A stretch of 64,000 nt of DNA from contig JAWKZP010000004.1 in NCBI GenBank assembly GCA_041395905.1, forward strand, positions 186,001 to 250,000, written 5' to 3'. The notes under the pieces are model-generated. The model was given only the letters and a program-made list of their open reading frames with translations, did no database searches and had not been told where the DNA came from. The translations under genes and the position numbers were made by a program. Of the stretch, positions 44,475 to 53,208 are shown piece after piece; position 1 is the stretch's first letter; every line of letters starts with the position of its first letter. This stretch comes from UBA7803 sp041395905 (GTDB lineage: Bacteria; Pseudomonadota; Gammaproteobacteria; Pseudomonadales; Azotimanducaceae).

Positions 44475-44507
44475 GCCTCGATGGCTGGCTGCGCTCGCAG
44501 GCGGCAC

Positions 44508-44963
44508 TCAGTCCGCGGACGCTGCGGTCTTCGGCTTCAGCCTGGGTTGGCGGCGGAAGCGCAGTGTGAACCAGTGCTTCCTGTGCCAGCGCTGCGCCTC
44601 GCTGGTCCAGAGCTCGTAACGAGGGCGGAACCGCGCCGGGTCGTCCAGCGCCCCCACCTTGATCCCGATCATCTCGGGAGTGGCCTCGGACCAGGAAAAC
44701 AGCGGCGACCCGCAGGTGCCGCAGAACGCCCGCGTGACGGCGTTGCCTTCCTCGGACAACGTCATGTGCTCGCGCGGCGAACCCCGGGTGACGCGGAACT
44801 CGGCCCGGGTCGCTGCCGCCACGTAGGCGGGCCCGCCGCCGCTGGCATACTGGCAGGAACGGCAATGGCAGGCGACCTGGGATCGGATGGGGCCGTAGAA
44901 CGCGAAGCGGACCTCACCGCAGGCACAGCCACCCGTGAACTTGTCCTTCTCTTCGGTACTCAT
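44508..44963 (-). CDS. GFA family (CENP-V/GFA domain) zinc protein
   Basis: 151 residues with the GFA cysteine pattern: 'GGCACGEVRF', 'CHCRSCQYASGGG' and 'AFCGTCGSPLF'. It converges on the CoA-transferase gene. The ATG at 44963 is the only start close to the conserved region and has a purine-rich stretch (GAAGGAGGG) upstream. It differs from the GFA gene at 896 mainly in its longer tryptophan- and arginine-rich C-terminus. Function is not established beyond zinc binding typical of the family. Confidence 0.87.
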   Translation of the reverse strand: MSTEEKDKFTGGCACGEVRFAFYGPIRSQVACHCRSCQYASGGGPAYVAAATRAEFRVTRGSPREHMTLSEEGNAVTRAFCGTCGSPLFSWSEATPEMIGIKVGALDDPARFRPRYELWTSEAQRWHRKHWFTLRFRRQPRLKPKTAASAD

Positions 44964-45041
44964 GGGCTGCCCTCCTTCATGCAGCTTTATACCCAAAATC
45001 GGCCCCGCTAACATGCGCTGCAGGCCATCCCGGAATTCACG

Positions 45042-45971
45042 ATGCCCAACAACATCCTGCGGCTGTCCCGCCCGCTCGCGTACTGCGCGCTGCTGACGGC
45101 CGCGCTTGCAGGCAGTGCCGGCGCCGACGACCTGGAGCGCCTGGCAAGTGTCAGCCATGCCCCCATCAGCGAGATCAGCGGCATGACCCGCAGTGCCCAG
45201 CCGGACATCTACTGGGTGCACAACGACAGCGGCGACAGCGCGCGTCTGTTCGCCATCGATCTCACCGGCGCGCCCGTGTTCCCGTCGTTTCTGGCCCGTC
45301 ACTACAGCAACACGCCCTGGCCCGGTCTGAGCCTGCTCAACGCCTGGAACGTGGACTGGGAGGACATCACCCGCGGCGACGACGGCATGCTCTACGTGGG
45401 CGAGATGGGCAACAACGGCAACGCACGCCGGGATCTGGGCGTCTACGTGCTGCCGGAGCCGGACCCTGGGGCCATCTACGAAACCCGCGTGCCCACGTTT
45501 CTGCCGGTGCGCTACCCGGACCAGCAGCAGTTTCCCGCGGCGCGCTGGGAGTTCGACTGCGAGGCGCTGTTCTTTGCCGACGGCACGCTGTATTTCCTCA
45601 CCAAGCACCGCCGGCCCGGCGAGATTACCGGCTGGATTCCGGGCACCAAGCTGTACCGGCTCGACACCCGCTACACCGATCGGGACAACGTGCTGACGCT
45701 GGTAAGCCGGCGCGACGATCTGCTGCTCGCCACCGCCGCCGAGCTGTCCCCGGACGGCCGGCACCTGGCGGTCGCCACCTACCTCGGCGTATGGTTGTTC
45801 GCGAGACCAGAGCGCGGCGACGACTGGCTGTCTGCCCGGTCGCGCTTCATCGCCTTGCCGCGCGACGAACTCGAGACCATGGAGGCCATCACTTGGCAGG
45901 ACGATCGCACCCTGCTGCTGGCCAACGAAGAACGCGCGCTTCTGCGCCTGACCCCATCCACCCTGCCCTGA
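45042..45971 (+). CDS. Exported beta-propeller-like protein
   Basis: 309 residues with a signal peptide (cleavage near 'GSAGA'). Repeated strands include 'DIYWVHNDSGDSARLFAIDLTG', 'WNVDWEDITRGDDGMLYVGEMGNNGNARRDLGVYVLPEP' and 'ELSPDGRHLAVATYLGVWLF', suggesting a six-bladed propeller of the SMP-30/phytase-like kind. 'DCEALFF' and 'DWEDI' could hold a metal. It lies 18 bases upstream of the PhoD-like gene, which hints at a shared role in phosphate release, but this is inference. Confidence 0.65.
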   Translation: MPNNILRLSRPLAYCALLTAALAGSAGADDLERLASVSHAPISEISGMTRSAQPDIYWVHNDSGDSARLFAIDLTGAPVFPSFLARHYSNTPWPGLSLLNAWNVDWEDITRGDDGMLYVGEMGNNGNARRDLGVYVLPEPDPGAIYETRVPTFLPVRYPDQQQFPAARWEFDCEALFFADGTLYFLTKHRRPGEITGWIPGTKLYRLDTRYTDRDNVLTLVSRRDDLLLATAAELSPDGRHLAVATYLGVWLFARPERGDDWLSARSRFIALPRDELETMEAITWQDDRTLLLANEERALLRLTPSTLP

Positions 45972-45989
45972 GCGGAGCCAACCCATCAG

Positions 45990-47555
45990 ATGTCCAGCCG
46001 CCGAAGATTCCTGCTCACCGCCTCGGGCCTGATCGCCGCCACCCCGCTGGCGTCGGCCTGGGCTTCCGCTAGCGGAACGAACCCGTTCTCGCTGGGCGTG
46101 GCATCCGGATGTCCGCGCCCCGACCGCGTCACCCTGTGGACCCGCATCGCACCCAACCCGCTGCAGGGCGGCGGCGGACCTGTCGGCGACCTGAGCGTGC
46201 GCTGCCGCGTGTGCCGCGACCCGGAGCTGACGGACACCGTGATCGACACGCTGGTGAGCGCGCCGGCAGAGGATGCCCACAGCGTGCATTTCACGGCCCG
46301 CGGGCTCGAGCCGCACCGGGAGTACTTCTACCAGTTCTACCTGGGCGAGGACGCGAGCCCCATGGGCCGCACCCGAACCGCACCGGCCGAAGACAGCGAC
46401 GTGCCCGTGCGCCTGGCCGTGGCGTCCTGCCAGCACCTGGAGTACGGCTACTACGCCGCGTACGCGGACATGGCCAAGGCGGTGCCGGACCTGATCGTGC
46501 ATCTCGGCGACTATATCTACGAGTACGCGCCGGGCCCCTTGGGCAAGAGCAGCAGCACCTTCAACGGGCAGACCATCGAGGTCAACCGGGTACGCCAGCA
46601 CGCCGGCCCGGAGCTGCGCACGCTGTGGGACTACCGCAACCGCTACGCCCAGTACCGCCTGGACCGCGATCTGCAGGCCGCACACGCGGCAGCGCCCTGG
46701 CTGGCCGCGTTCGACGACCACGAGGTAGACAACAACTGGGCCGGCTATGTACCGGAGGACCCGGAACGCCAGACCGAGCTCGAGTTCCGCGTGCGCCGCT
46801 GGGCGGCTTTCAAGGCCTACTACGAGCACATGCCGCTGGAACACGCGCCACACCTGCGTGGTACCAGCTCGTCGCTGCGCCTGTATGACCGTTTCGATTT
46901 CGGTCGGCAGCTGTCATTGCTGCTGCTGGACACGCGTCAGTTTCGGTCCGACCAGCCCTGCGGTCAGGCGTTCCCGGCGGACGACGACTGCCCGCAGCGC
47001 AGCGATCCGCGCCTGACCATGACCGGCCGCAGCCAGGAGCGCTGGCTGAAGCGCCAGCTGCGGCGCAGCGACGCGCGCTGGAAGGTGCTCGCCCAGCAGA
47101 CCTGGTTCAGCCAGCTGCGCTATCCGCAGGCGCGCTACAACATGGACCAGTGGGACGGCTACCCGGCTCAGCGCCAGCGCCTGCAGGGAATGCTCGCCGA
47201 CCCGGAGCTCGGCAATCCGGTGATTCTCAGCGGCGACTGGCACTGCGGCGCCGCCATGAACGTGCTGGAGGACTTCAGCCGCCCGGAATCAGCGCCGGTC
47301 GCCGCGGAGCTCGCGGTCACCTCCATCAGCTCCCCCTGTGTCTGGGCCGGCGCGGTCAGCCAGGCGCTGCCGGAGAATCCGCACGTGCGCTACTTCGGCG
47401 GCGACGCGCGCGGCTATCTATGGTGCAACGTCACCTCTGAGGCCCTGACCGCCCAGTACCGGGTGGTCGAGGCGCCGGAGCGGGCCGACTCCGCGCTGCG
47501 TCTGGACCGAGCGCTGCGCGTCAGTGCCGGCCGCCGCGGATTCGAGCCCGCATGA
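45990..47555 (+). CDS. phoD: PhoD-like alkaline phosphatase/phosphodiesterase
   Basis: 521 residues with a Tat-type start ('SSRRRFLLTASGLIAATPLASAWA') and the PhoD N-terminal domain ('FSLGVASGCPRPDRVTLWTRI'). The catalytic domain has the metal ligands 'LGDYIYEY', 'FDDHEVDNNWAG' and 'LSGDWHCGA', plus 'ASCQHLEYGYY'. PhoD enzymes release phosphate from phosphodiesters in the periplasm or outside the cell and use iron and calcium. The Tat signal fits folding with metal before export. Confidence 0.92.
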   Translation: MSSRRRFLLTASGLIAATPLASAWASASGTNPFSLGVASGCPRPDRVTLWTRIAPNPLQGGGGPVGDLSVRCRVCRDPELTDTVIDTLVSAPAEDAHSVHFTARGLEPHREYFYQFYLGEDASPMGRTRTAPAEDSDVPVRLAVASCQHLEYGYYAAYADMAKAVPDLIVHLGDYIYEYAPGPLGKSSSTFNGQTIEVNRVRQHAGPELRTLWDYRNRYAQYRLDRDLQAAHAAAPWLAAFDDHEVDNNWAGYVPEDPERQTELEFRVRRWAAFKAYYEHMPLEHAPHLRGTSSSLRLYDRFDFGRQLSLLLLDTRQFRSDQPCGQAFPADDDCPQRSDPRLTMTGRSQERWLKRQLRRSDARWKVLAQQTWFSQLRYPQARYNMDQWDGYPAQRQRLQGMLADPELGNPVILSGDWHCGAAMNVLEDFSRPESAPVAAELAVTSISSPCVWAGAVSQALPENPHVRYFGGDARGYLWCNVTSEALTAQYRVVEAPERADSALRLDRALRVSAGRRGFEPA

Positions 47556-47565
47556 AGGCGCATTG

Positions 47566-47883
47566 ATGTCGGTCCGCGACGCCGGCAGCGAAAGTCCTTC
47601 AGCACCGCCGTGCCGATGGGACGGCACGGACCTGGTGCTCGAACTGCGTGTCGTGCCGCGCGCCTCGCGGGATGCCGTCGTGCGCGACGGCGATCAGTTG
47701 AAAGTTCGGATTACCGCGCCGCCCGTGGACGGCAAGGCCAATCAGCATCTGCGACGCCTGCTCGGCCGCTTGCTGGGTGTCGCCCAGTCTCAGGTGGTGA
47801 TCGAACGCGGCGAGCACGACCGCTCGAAGCGAGTACGCGTGCACGGGCCGCGGCTGCAGCCGGACTTCGTACCGCCACGGTGA
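47566..47883 (+). CDS. DUF167 / YggU family protein
   Basis: 105 residues. 'LVLELRVVPRASRDAVV', 'LKVRITAPPVDGKANQHLRRLLGRLLGV' and 'VVIERGEHDRSKRVRV' are the whole DUF167 domain. E. coli YggU has this fold; its role is unclear. It starts 10 bases after phoD and precedes the YdbH-like gene by 22 bases. Confidence 0.9.
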   Translation: MSVRDAGSESPSAPPCRWDGTDLVLELRVVPRASRDAVVRDGDQLKVRITAPPVDGKANQHLRRLLGRLLGVAQSQVVIERGEHDRSKRVRVHGPRLQPDFVPPR

Positions 47884-47905
47884 GCGCGGCACCGGTACCC
47901 CTGCC

Positions 47906-50224
47906 GTGAGCGAGCACCCGGAGCCCGCGCGCAGGCTGCGCCGCGCGTTGCGTGCCACCGCCCTCACTGGCGCCGTTGCCGCGGCGTTTCTGCTCCTGTG
48001 CATCGCGGGTGGCTACGCCGGTTTTCCCTGGCTCGTGGCCAGGCTGGCACCGGGACTGCTCGAGGCGCAGGGCTTTACTGCCGTTCAGGTCAGCGTCGGC
48101 CGGCCGCAAGGCCACGGGCTGCCGATCGACCGGGTACGCGCGCAACGCGACGGACTGCAGATCGAAGCGGACGCTGGCTGGCTGGAATATCGCCCCGGGG
48201 CGCTGCTGCACGGCCGGATCGACGGGCTGCGACTGCAGCGCCTGAGCCTCGCCATGGTGCCCGACGAAACCGGGGCTACTACCGGATCGGCAGCGTTGGC
48301 CGCACCCGATCCGGAGCAGCTGTTCGCCCTGCTGCCCGTGGCCAGCGTGCAGGTGGACGAGCTCGCGCTGGCCGTGCCGCGACTCGACTTCAGCGCCACC
48401 GGCAGCCTCAGTCTGACGCCGCAGGCACTCGCGCTGACGCTCGACGGCGTCACGCCGGCAGTGGCCAGCCGTTTCAGCGCGTCGATCAGCCTGGCCCGCA
48501 GCGGGGCGATCGCGGCCCGGTTCAGCGACGCGGGCGTCGACGCCGCGCCCTTCATAGAGCTCAGCTCGCAACTCACGCCGGACACGCTCCGGATCGACGC
48601 GCGCTACCAGCTGCACGGGTTCGCGCTGGCGCTGCTCGCTGAGATTCTCGGTCTGCCCCCGGGCGCGGGCGAGCTCGACGGTGAGGCGCGCATCCACCTG
48701 CCGTGGCCGCTGCCGGAAACCCTGGACTTCGAAGCCATCGCTGCCTCGGGCCCGCTGCGCCTGAATTGGCGCGCCGAAGACCAGAGCATGGAAGTGCTGG
48801 GGCTCGACGGCAGCTTCAGTCTGGCGGCGGGCGTGGTCGACGCAGAGCTGGGCGGTCGGCTGCGCTACCGGGCGGGCAACTACCTGATCGAGGCTACGCT
48901 GCCGGCGGCTCAGCCGCTGCACTTCGACGATGCCGTGCTGACGACGCCCAAGGGCATCGCATTGAGTCTGTCGGGCGACGCCCTGCACGCCAACCTGGCG
49001 GCCGGACCGCTGCGCCTCGTTACCCAGCCGCTGGCGCTCAGCGCCGGCGGCGAGCTCGCGGCGCGCAACGACACGTTGAGCGCGCGCGGGCGACTGACGG
49101 CTTCGGTTGACCGAACCGCTAACTCAACCTCTTCCGCCCTTCAGGGCGCGCTTTCGCTGGCCGGGTCCGCCGGGTTTGCTGGTCAGGTCGAGATCGCCGA
49201 CTGGCAGGTACCCACCGCGCTGGAGGTGAAGATCGCGGGCGACACGCACCGGTTTTCGGCGACCGGCGTCGCAAGCGCCGGAGCACTCAAGGGCATGGCG
49301 CTGGCCCTGCACCACGACCTCGCGAATGCCGAGACGACGCTCGACCTTCAGCATCAACAGCGCTTCGCGCGGCCGCTGCTGGAGAGCGTGCTCACGCCCT
49401 GGCGGCGGCCCTACGACGTCGACAGCGGCGATCTGCAGCTGGCAGTGAGCGCCCGCCTGGCAGGCGACGCGACGCCCACGGCAACGGCAACGGCACGAGT
49501 CGAGCTTTCCGGCGGTGCGGCTCACTACGAAGATCTGGAGTTCCAGGGCGCCGCCGGCGTGCTCGAGCTGCGCTACGCCGATGGGATCGAGATCCGCCCC
49601 TCGCCGCTGCAGGCGGCGTCATTCGATTTCGGGGTCGCGCTCACCGATCTCAAGGCAACCATCAGCGGCTCGCTGGACACCCTGACGGTTGCGGGTCTGC
49701 AGGCGCAGCTGCTCGGCGGCAGCCTGCGCAGCGAACCGTTCGCCTATCAACCGGACACAGGCTCCGCGCAGCTGCAGCTCGACCTCGAAGGCCTGGATCT
49801 TGCCCAGGTGCTGGCACTGCAGGGCGACGACATCAGCGGCACCGGACGTCTGGACGGAACAGTGCCAGTGCAGCTGCGCGACAACACGCCCAGCGTCAGC
49901 CGGGGACGCGTGAACGCCCGCCCCCCCGGCGGCGTCATTCAGGTCTCCGATCGCTTCAGCACCGCCACCGGCCAGCCGGGCCTGGACTTCGCGCTGCTGG
50001 CCCTGCGCGACTTCCGCTACAGCCTGCTCGACGCCGACGTCGACTACGCGGAGAACGGCGACCTGGCCCTCGCCGTGCACCTGGAAGGGCGCAACCCTGC
50101 CGTCGAGAAGGGGCGCGCGATCCACTACAACCTGGGGATCAACCAGAACCTGCCGCTGCTGCTGGAGTCGCTGCGCCTGCAGGATCGCGTGACCAGCGCG
50201 GTGGAACGCAAGGTAACCCATTGA
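47906..50224 (+). CDS. ydbH: YdbH-like intermembrane lipid-transport protein
   Basis: 772 residues from a GTG start, with one N-terminal transmembrane helix ('ALTGAVAAAFLLLCIAGGYAGFPWLV') and then a long beta-rich, AsmA-like body. The C-terminal part ('GLDLAQVLALQGDDISGTGRLDGTVPVQL', 'ALLALRDFRYSLLDADVDY') is the YdbH domain. YdbH, TamB and YhdP carry phospholipids between inner and outer membranes in E. coli. Here the gene is followed at once by ynbE- and ydbL-like genes, the same order as in E. coli, which strengthens the call. Confidence 0.85.
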   Translation: MSEHPEPARRLRRALRATALTGAVAAAFLLLCIAGGYAGFPWLVARLAPGLLEAQGFTAVQVSVGRPQGHGLPIDRVRAQRDGLQIEADAGWLEYRPGALLHGRIDGLRLQRLSLAMVPDETGATTGSAALAAPDPEQLFALLPVASVQVDELALAVPRLDFSATGSLSLTPQALALTLDGVTPAVASRFSASISLARSGAIAARFSDAGVDAAPFIELSSQLTPDTLRIDARYQLHGFALALLAEILGLPPGAGELDGEARIHLPWPLPETLDFEAIAASGPLRLNWRAEDQSMEVLGLDGSFSLAAGVVDAELGGRLRYRAGNYLIEATLPAAQPLHFDDAVLTTPKGIALSLSGDALHANLAAGPLRLVTQPLALSAGGELAARNDTLSARGRLTASVDRTANSTSSALQGALSLAGSAGFAGQVEIADWQVPTALEVKIAGDTHRFSATGVASAGALKGMALALHHDLANAETTLDLQHQQRFARPLLESVLTPWRRPYDVDSGDLQLAVSARLAGDATPTATATARVELSGGAAHYEDLEFQGAAGVLELRYADGIEIRPSPLQAASFDFGVALTDLKATISGSLDTLTVAGLQAQLLGGSLRSEPFAYQPDTGSAQLQLDLEGLDLAQVLALQGDDISGTGRLDGTVPVQLRDNTPSVSRGRVNARPPGGVIQVSDRFSTATGQPGLDFALLALRDFRYSLLDADVDYAENGDLALAVHLEGRNPAVEKGRAIHYNLGINQNLPLLLESLRLQDRVTSAVERKVTH

Positions 50225-50296
50225 AAATCGATTGCCCGCGCTGCCATTCCCGTCTATGTTCCCCGGATATCGCGACACAAGGCATGCATCGTGCGA

Positions 50297-50467
50297 ATGG
50301 CATTTCTCGCGCTGGTTGTCACCGCGCTGGGCTGCACGCCCACCGTCAAGGTGGCCACCGACGAGCCCATCACCATCAATCTAAACGTGAACATCAAGCA
50401 CGAGATCCTGGTCAAGGTGGACAAGGAACTCGACAGCCTGTTCAGCGACGACAGCGAGTTGTTTTGA
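50297..50467 (+). CDS. ynbE: YnbE-like small lipoprotein
   Basis: A gene of only 56 codons: 'MAFLALVVTALGCTPTVKV', then 'EPITINLNVNIKHEILVKVDKEL' and a short acidic tail. The lipobox is ALGC. In E. coli YnbE is an outer-membrane lipoprotein that pairs with the C-terminus of YdbH to complete the lipid-transfer bridge, and the 'INLNV-IKHEI' strand is its hallmark. The position between ydbH and ydbL is exactly conserved. A GTG two codons earlier (50291) is an alternative start. Confidence 0.85.
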   Translation: MAFLALVVTALGCTPTVKVATDEPITINLNVNIKHEILVKVDKELDSLFSDDSELF

Positions 50468-50469
50468 TC

Positions 50470-50799
50470 ATGCGTAAGCTCACCACCTCCGCCGCCATCG
50501 TGCTGGCGCTCCTGCTCGGCGTTTCTGCGCTGGCTGCCGATCTCGATCAGGCCAAGCGTGATGGCCTGGTCGGCGAGCGCGCCGACGGCTATCTCGGTCT
50601 GGTGGTCGACAGCGTTCCGCGCGACGTCGCCGACCTGGTGGAGGAAGTCAACGCCAAGCGCCGCGCCGAGTACCAGCGCATTGCCGACAGCAACAGCCTC
50701 GAACTCAGCCAGGTAGAGGCGCTGGCCGGCAAGAAGGCCATCGAGCGTACCGCTGCCGGCGGCTGGGTACGCTTCAACGGCGGCTGGGAGCGCAAGTAG
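50470..50799 (+). CDS. ydbL: YdbL-like periplasmic protein (DUF1318)
   Basis: 109 residues with a signal peptide, then 'LDQAKRDGLVGERADGYLGLV', 'LVEEVNAKRRAEYQRIADSNSLELSQVEALAGKKAIERTAAGGWV'. This is the DUF1318/YdbL pattern. In E. coli YdbL modulates the YdbH-YnbE complex. It starts two bases after the ynbE stop. Confidence 0.9.
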   Translation: MRKLTTSAAIVLALLLGVSALAADLDQAKRDGLVGERADGYLGLVVDSVPRDVADLVEEVNAKRRAEYQRIADSNSLELSQVEALAGKKAIERTAAGGWVRFNGGWERK

Positions 50800-50825
50800 C
50801 GCTACACATCCGATCGGTTCAGGGG

Positions 50826-50852
50826 GCGGCGCCGGTTCCCACCGGGCGCCGC
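50826..50852 (+). terminator. GC-rich hairpin after ydbL
   Basis: GCGGCGCC and GGCGCCGC form an 8-bp stem with an 11-base loop, 26 bases beyond the ydbL stop. It is followed by G residues rather than T, so it may be a Rho-type or simple 3'-end structure. Support is positional only. Confidence 0.3.
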
Positions 50853-50887
50853 GGGGGGAACGTTTATGTGGGCTGACTCGACTGGCC

Positions 50888-52273
50888 GTGGCTGAGCGCC
50901 CGGCCGACCAGGGTTTCTGGACCTATCTGCGGCACCGGCAGATCGACTTTCTGCCCTCCGGACGGCTGCGCTGGTGGCTGCTCGGCCTGATTGTGCTGGG
51001 CTGGGCGGTGGAGCAGTACGAGGGCCTGAAAACCGGCCCCGTGCTGGTATACGTGCTCGAGGAGTTCGACAAGACCCTGGTGGAGTGGGGCTACGTGGCC
51101 GCCCTCACCGGGCTCGTGTACAGCGCCGGCGCCATGCTGCTCAGCCGCGCCGCCGACCGCTTCGGGCGCCGGCCGCTGATGATCTGGCCGGTGTTCTGCT
51201 ACGCAGCGATCTCCGTGGGCGGTGCCCTGGCGCCGAGCTTCGTGGCGCTGGCAGCCATGGCCATGGCCGGCAGCTTCATGATGGCCGGCATGAACCCTGC
51301 CGTGCACGCTGCCTCCCGTGACCTGACCCCGCGCATGGGCCGGGCCATGGTCTACGCCTGGGTGTCGCTGGCGTTCACCATCGGCGCGCTCATGTCCACG
51401 GCCGTGGCGGCCCAGACCCTGCCCATCTGGCCCGGCTGGCGGCCGCAGTACTGGATCGCCTCGGTACTGGGCACGGCAACCGCGCTGATTCTGTTCGTGT
51501 TCTACCGCGACCTGTCCGCCCGGGTACGCGGGCAGATCCTCGAGCACGCCGAGCAGGCGGCTGCAGCGCCGCCAGCGGCTCAGGCGAACCCTTCGGCTCC
51601 CGTTGCCGGGCCGACTGATCATTATCTGGACGGACGCGCGGTGTATCGCAGCCCACGCCTTTGGGTGCTGTCGGGCACCATCGTTTTCTGGTCGCTCACC
51701 TACGTCACGGTGTCCGGCTACGTGCCCACTTATCTCACCCAGTACTACGGGCTGGAGCCGGCGCGCTCGGCGGCGATCACCTCGTATTTCTGGATCGTCT
51801 TCACCATGAGCGTGTTCCTGTCCGGCTGGCTCTCGGATCGCCTGCGGGTGCGCAAGACCGTCACGGCCTTCGGCGGCGTCACCACCGGCTGCTGCTTTCT
51901 GCTCGGCGCCAACCTGCCGCTGGACACGCCCCATGCCACCCTGGCTCTGGTGTGGTCGCTGACCGGCTTCTTTGCCGGATTCATCTATCCGGCCTGGTGC
52001 GCCATCTATTCAGAAACGGCCGAGAGCATCAGCCCGCATGGCGTCGGCCGGGCCTTTGGCATCACCGCGACGCTTTCGCCCATCGCCGGGCTGACGCTGA
52101 ACCTCGGCCTGCCGCGCGTGGTGCAGAACTTCGGCTGGCCGACCTGGATGGCGTTCGCTGCGTTCTGCTGCTTCGGGGTGGCGGTGCTGGTGGCATTCGG
52201 CAAGGGGCCCTGGTGGGTTGCGCGTGCCGACCGCAATCCGCAGCCTGCACTCGGCGGAAAGCTTGGCGCCTGA
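50888..52273 (+). CDS. MFS transporter, metabolite:proton symporter type
   Basis: 461 residues with about 12 transmembrane segments and the MFS signature loop 'RAADRFGRRPLMIW' between helices 2 and 3. The central loop (about 205-250) is rich in alanine and proline. The layout resembles aromatic-acid or sugar-acid symporters, but no substrate motif is visible. A GST-like gene follows after 17 bases, so the substrate may be handled by it. Confidence 0.82.
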   Translation: MAERPADQGFWTYLRHRQIDFLPSGRLRWWLLGLIVLGWAVEQYEGLKTGPVLVYVLEEFDKTLVEWGYVAALTGLVYSAGAMLLSRAADRFGRRPLMIWPVFCYAAISVGGALAPSFVALAAMAMAGSFMMAGMNPAVHAASRDLTPRMGRAMVYAWVSLAFTIGALMSTAVAAQTLPIWPGWRPQYWIASVLGTATALILFVFYRDLSARVRGQILEHAEQAAAAPPAAQANPSAPVAGPTDHYLDGRAVYRSPRLWVLSGTIVFWSLTYVTVSGYVPTYLTQYYGLEPARSAAITSYFWIVFTMSVFLSGWLSDRLRVRKTVTAFGGVTTGCCFLLGANLPLDTPHATLALVWSLTGFFAGFIYPAWCAIYSETAESISPHGVGRAFGITATLSPIAGLTLNLGLPRVVQNFGWPTWMAFAAFCCFGVAVLVAFGKGPWWVARADRNPQPALGGKLGA

Positions 52274-52290
52274 CAGAGGAGGTACACGGA

Positions 52291-53118
52291 ATGACACAGG
52301 ATACAGCCGCGCGCGCAAATGCACTGGCGGATCGAGTACGTAGTCTGTCCTGCGCGACGGTGCGCAAGCCGGTGCTGGTCTACTTCGACATCATCGGTAT
52401 CTGCTGGCCCATCCGCTGCCTGCTGCACCTGAACCAGGTGGACTACGAGCTGATCAAGGTGCCTATCGATCTGTGGATCTGGCGCGCAGAAGACGGCAGC
52501 CAGCCGCTGATCGAGAGCTTTCCCAACGGCCACGTGCCGCTGTACGTCGACGAGGACGTGCGTCTGACCGAAAGCAACGTGATCAGCCAGTACCTGGCAG
52601 AGAAGTACGGACTGCTCGGCGATACCCAGACTGAAAAACTGGCAGCCCTGGAAATCATGAGCCACGCCTACGACGCCCTGTTCCACTGGAGCGGACTGTT
52701 TCAGGTCAACGTCCGGCTCAGCACGCCCGACGACGTGGTTGAGGCGCGGCTCAAGGCATTCGTCGGCGAAGGCGCGTGGGGACTGGTCACCGACGGATTC
52801 CGCCGCAACCTCGACCCATTCGAACGCTACCTGGATGCAAATCCCGCGGGCGATACCGGCTTCATCATCGGCACGCGGCTCTCGGCTGCCGACCTGCACG
52901 CGTTCAACACCCTGTGCAACTGGTTCAAGGCGTTCGACCGCGACCGCTTCACCCGGGAGTATCCGCGCCTGGATGCGTACATCCAGCGCATCGGCGCCAT
53001 TCCGGAAGTCGCCGACTACAGAAGACATCACCAGGAAGCCACCACCTGGCTGCCCATCCCGCCGCTGGGGCTGCGCCTGACGACACCGGGGGAGCTCGAG
53101 GGGCTGATCGGCCCATAG
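52291..53118 (+). CDS. Glutathione S-transferase family protein
   Basis: 275 residues. An N-terminal thioredoxin-like part ('VYFDIIGICWPIRCLLHLNQVDYELI', then 'NGHVPLYVDEDVRLTESNVISQYLAEKYGL', with the conserved proline before the glutathione-binding serine) precedes a helical C-terminal domain ('FIIGTRLSAADLHAFNTL'). GST proteins conjugate or reduce electrophiles with glutathione. A strong AGAGGAGG lies before the ATG. Confidence 0.85.
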   Translation: MTQDTAARANALADRVRSLSCATVRKPVLVYFDIIGICWPIRCLLHLNQVDYELIKVPIDLWIWRAEDGSQPLIESFPNGHVPLYVDEDVRLTESNVISQYLAEKYGLLGDTQTEKLAALEIMSHAYDALFHWSGLFQVNVRLSTPDDVVEARLKAFVGEGAWGLVTDGFRRNLDPFERYLDANPAGDTGFIIGTRLSAADLHAFNTLCNWFKAFDRDRFTREYPRLDAYIQRIGAIPEVADYRRHHQEATTWLPIPPLGLRLTTPGELEGLIGP

Positions 53119-53208
53119 ACGCCTGGGGCTGCGGGCGGAATCGAGGCCGGCGCCCAATGCCCCTGTGTGCGACGCCTGCCAAAGCGGCGGGTATAGTTTC
53201 CGCGCCCC

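Noticed and set aside
44508..46853. 781-codon minus-strand frame that includes the GFA gene
   Set aside because: Only the last 151 codons (from 44963) are a real protein. The rest is antisense to the propeller and PhoD genes.
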